A DNA stretch of 64,000 bases from JAGOCV01 sp049445855 (GTDB lineage Bacteria; Pseudomonadota; Gammaproteobacteria; Burkholderiales; Burkholderiaceae_C). A model generated the notes under the pieces. The model saw only the letters and a list, made by a program, of their open reading frames with translations. It had not been told where the DNA came from and made no database searches. The position numbers and the translations under genes were made by a program. Positions 63,362 to 64,000 of this stretch are shown here, in pieces (position 1 is the stretch's first letter; each line of letters begins with the position of its first letter). The stretch is from assembly GCF_049445855.1 (NCBI RefSeq), contig NZ_JBMSDV010000001.1, positions 186,001 through 250,000 on the forward strand, read 5' to 3'.

Positions 63362-64000
63362 ATGTTCACAGGAATCATCACCGGGATCGGTCGCATTGTC
63401 GTCGTGCATTCGTTGGGCGAATCCTCCAGCCATGGCAAGCAGCTCGAGATCGAGGTCCCGCCTGGCTATCTGGACGATGTCGCGCTGGGAGACAGCGTGG
63501 CGCTCAATGGTGCCTGCATGACCGCAACTCGCATCGACAAGTCGTCCAGCCGCTTCACGGTGGACATCTCGGCCGAGTCGCTGGACAAGACCACCGGGCT
63601 TGACTCTCCCGGCCCCGTGAATCTAGAAAAAGCCTTGCGTGCAAGCGATCGTCTTGGCGGTCATGTGGTTTCCGGCCACGTAGACGGCGTCGGCCACATT
63701 ACTCATTTCGGACCGGTGGGTGAGAGCTGGGACCTGCGTATCCGGGCGCCGGGCGCGCTCTCCCCGTTCCTCGCCATCAAGGGTTCGGTCACGGTCAACG
63801 GCGTGAGCCTCACCGTCAACACCGTCCATGACGGGGACGACGGCACGGAAATCGGCATCAACCTGATTCCCCAGACGATGCAACACACCACACTTGGCGG
63901 ACTGGCACCAGGTGCTGGCGTCAACCTGGAAATTGACCTTTTCGCGCGCTACCTGCACAGAATGATCCAACTGACCAGCAGGCCGCAGCCCGCAACTTTC
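63362..64000 (+). CDS. ribE: Riboflavin synthase alpha chain, 3' end beyond the window
   Basis: Open to the last base (213 codons visible). The start MFTGIITGIGRIVVVHSL is the riboflavin synthase N terminus. The first lumazine-binding domain (about 1-95) includes ALGDSVALNGACMTAT and ISAESLDKTTGL; the second starts near LRASDRLGGHVVSGHVDGVG and has KGSVTVNGVSLTVN and the dimer-site FARYLHR. It dismutates 6,7-dimethyl-8-ribityllumazine to riboflavin. Only the end of the second domain and tail are missing. The ATG lies four bases after ribD. Confidence 0.95.
   Translation, partial: MFTGIITGIGRIVVVHSLGESSSHGKQLEIEVPPGYLDDVALGDSVALNGACMTATRIDKSSSRFTVDISAESLDKTTGLDSPGPVNLEKALRASDRLGGHVVSGHVDGVGHITHFGPVGESWDLRIRAPGALSPFLAIKGSVTVNGVSLTVNTVHDGDDGTEIGINLIPQTMQHTTLGGLAPGAGVNLEIDLFARYLHRMIQLTSRPQPATF

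Overview
The window is a GC-rich, densely coded chromosomal segment from a betaproteobacterium, most likely of the order Burkholderiales and probably the family Comamonadaceae. The order rests on recognisable blocks: tctCBA with tctDE, the gene order cysS-(AlkA-like)-accA-tilS-lysC-tRNA-Ser, glyA-nrdR followed by minor pilin genes, and ribD-ribE. The family is an inference, helped by a GC-rich intergenic palindrome between glyA and nrdR of a kind I associate with Comamonadaceae. I see no transposase, integrase, phage gene or CRISPR array. Apart from a truncated gene at each edge, the genes look intact.

Layout. Positions 1-9.4 kb hold two secondary transport systems: a tripartite tricarboxylate transporter (tctC, tctB, tctA, minus strand) divergent from its two-component system (tctD, tctE), then an Hsp15-like gene and a TRAP-TAXI receptor with its fused permease. 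Positions 9.4-13.0 kb carry small housekeeping or unknown genes, a TerC-family membrane protein and a DEAD-box RNA helicase. Positions 13.2-29.5 kb form a large signal-transduction island: a sensor kinase and receiver pair; a chemotaxis operon (CheY-like receiver, a protein with a CheC/CheX-like signature, a protein with a CheZ-like D-x-x-x-Q signature, an MCP, cheY, cheA, cheW, cheR, cheD, cheB); then an HPt protein and a helix-turn-helix/receiver regulator facing a 1142-residue hybrid kinase and a receiver-kinase.

Positions 29.8-35.3 kb hold a minus-strand housekeeping run (cysS, an AlkA-like glycosylase, accA, tilS, lysC, tRNA-Ser(GCU) with a strong terminator). Positions 35.4-39.0 kb carry a TPR protein, two cyclophilins, lpxH and mtfA. 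Positions 39.0-45.6 kb carry two large minus-strand genes, a DUF349 protein and an AsmA-like DUF748 protein. After a structured 0.6-kb intergenic region come a lytic transglycosylase, then glyA behind a ZTP (pfl) riboswitch, and nrdR.

Positions 49.2-61.3 kb are a type IV pilus operon (pilE-like, fimT-like, pilV, pilW, pilX, pilY1) closed by a very strong terminator. Its last gene encodes a PilY1-like adhesin of about 2900 residues. Into its VWA domain are inserted 42 uninterrupted heptad repeats and about 41 cysteine-paired repeats of about 29 residues, roughly 1500 residues in all. This is the most unusual feature of the window. A TonB-like gene, ribD and the start of ribE close the segment.
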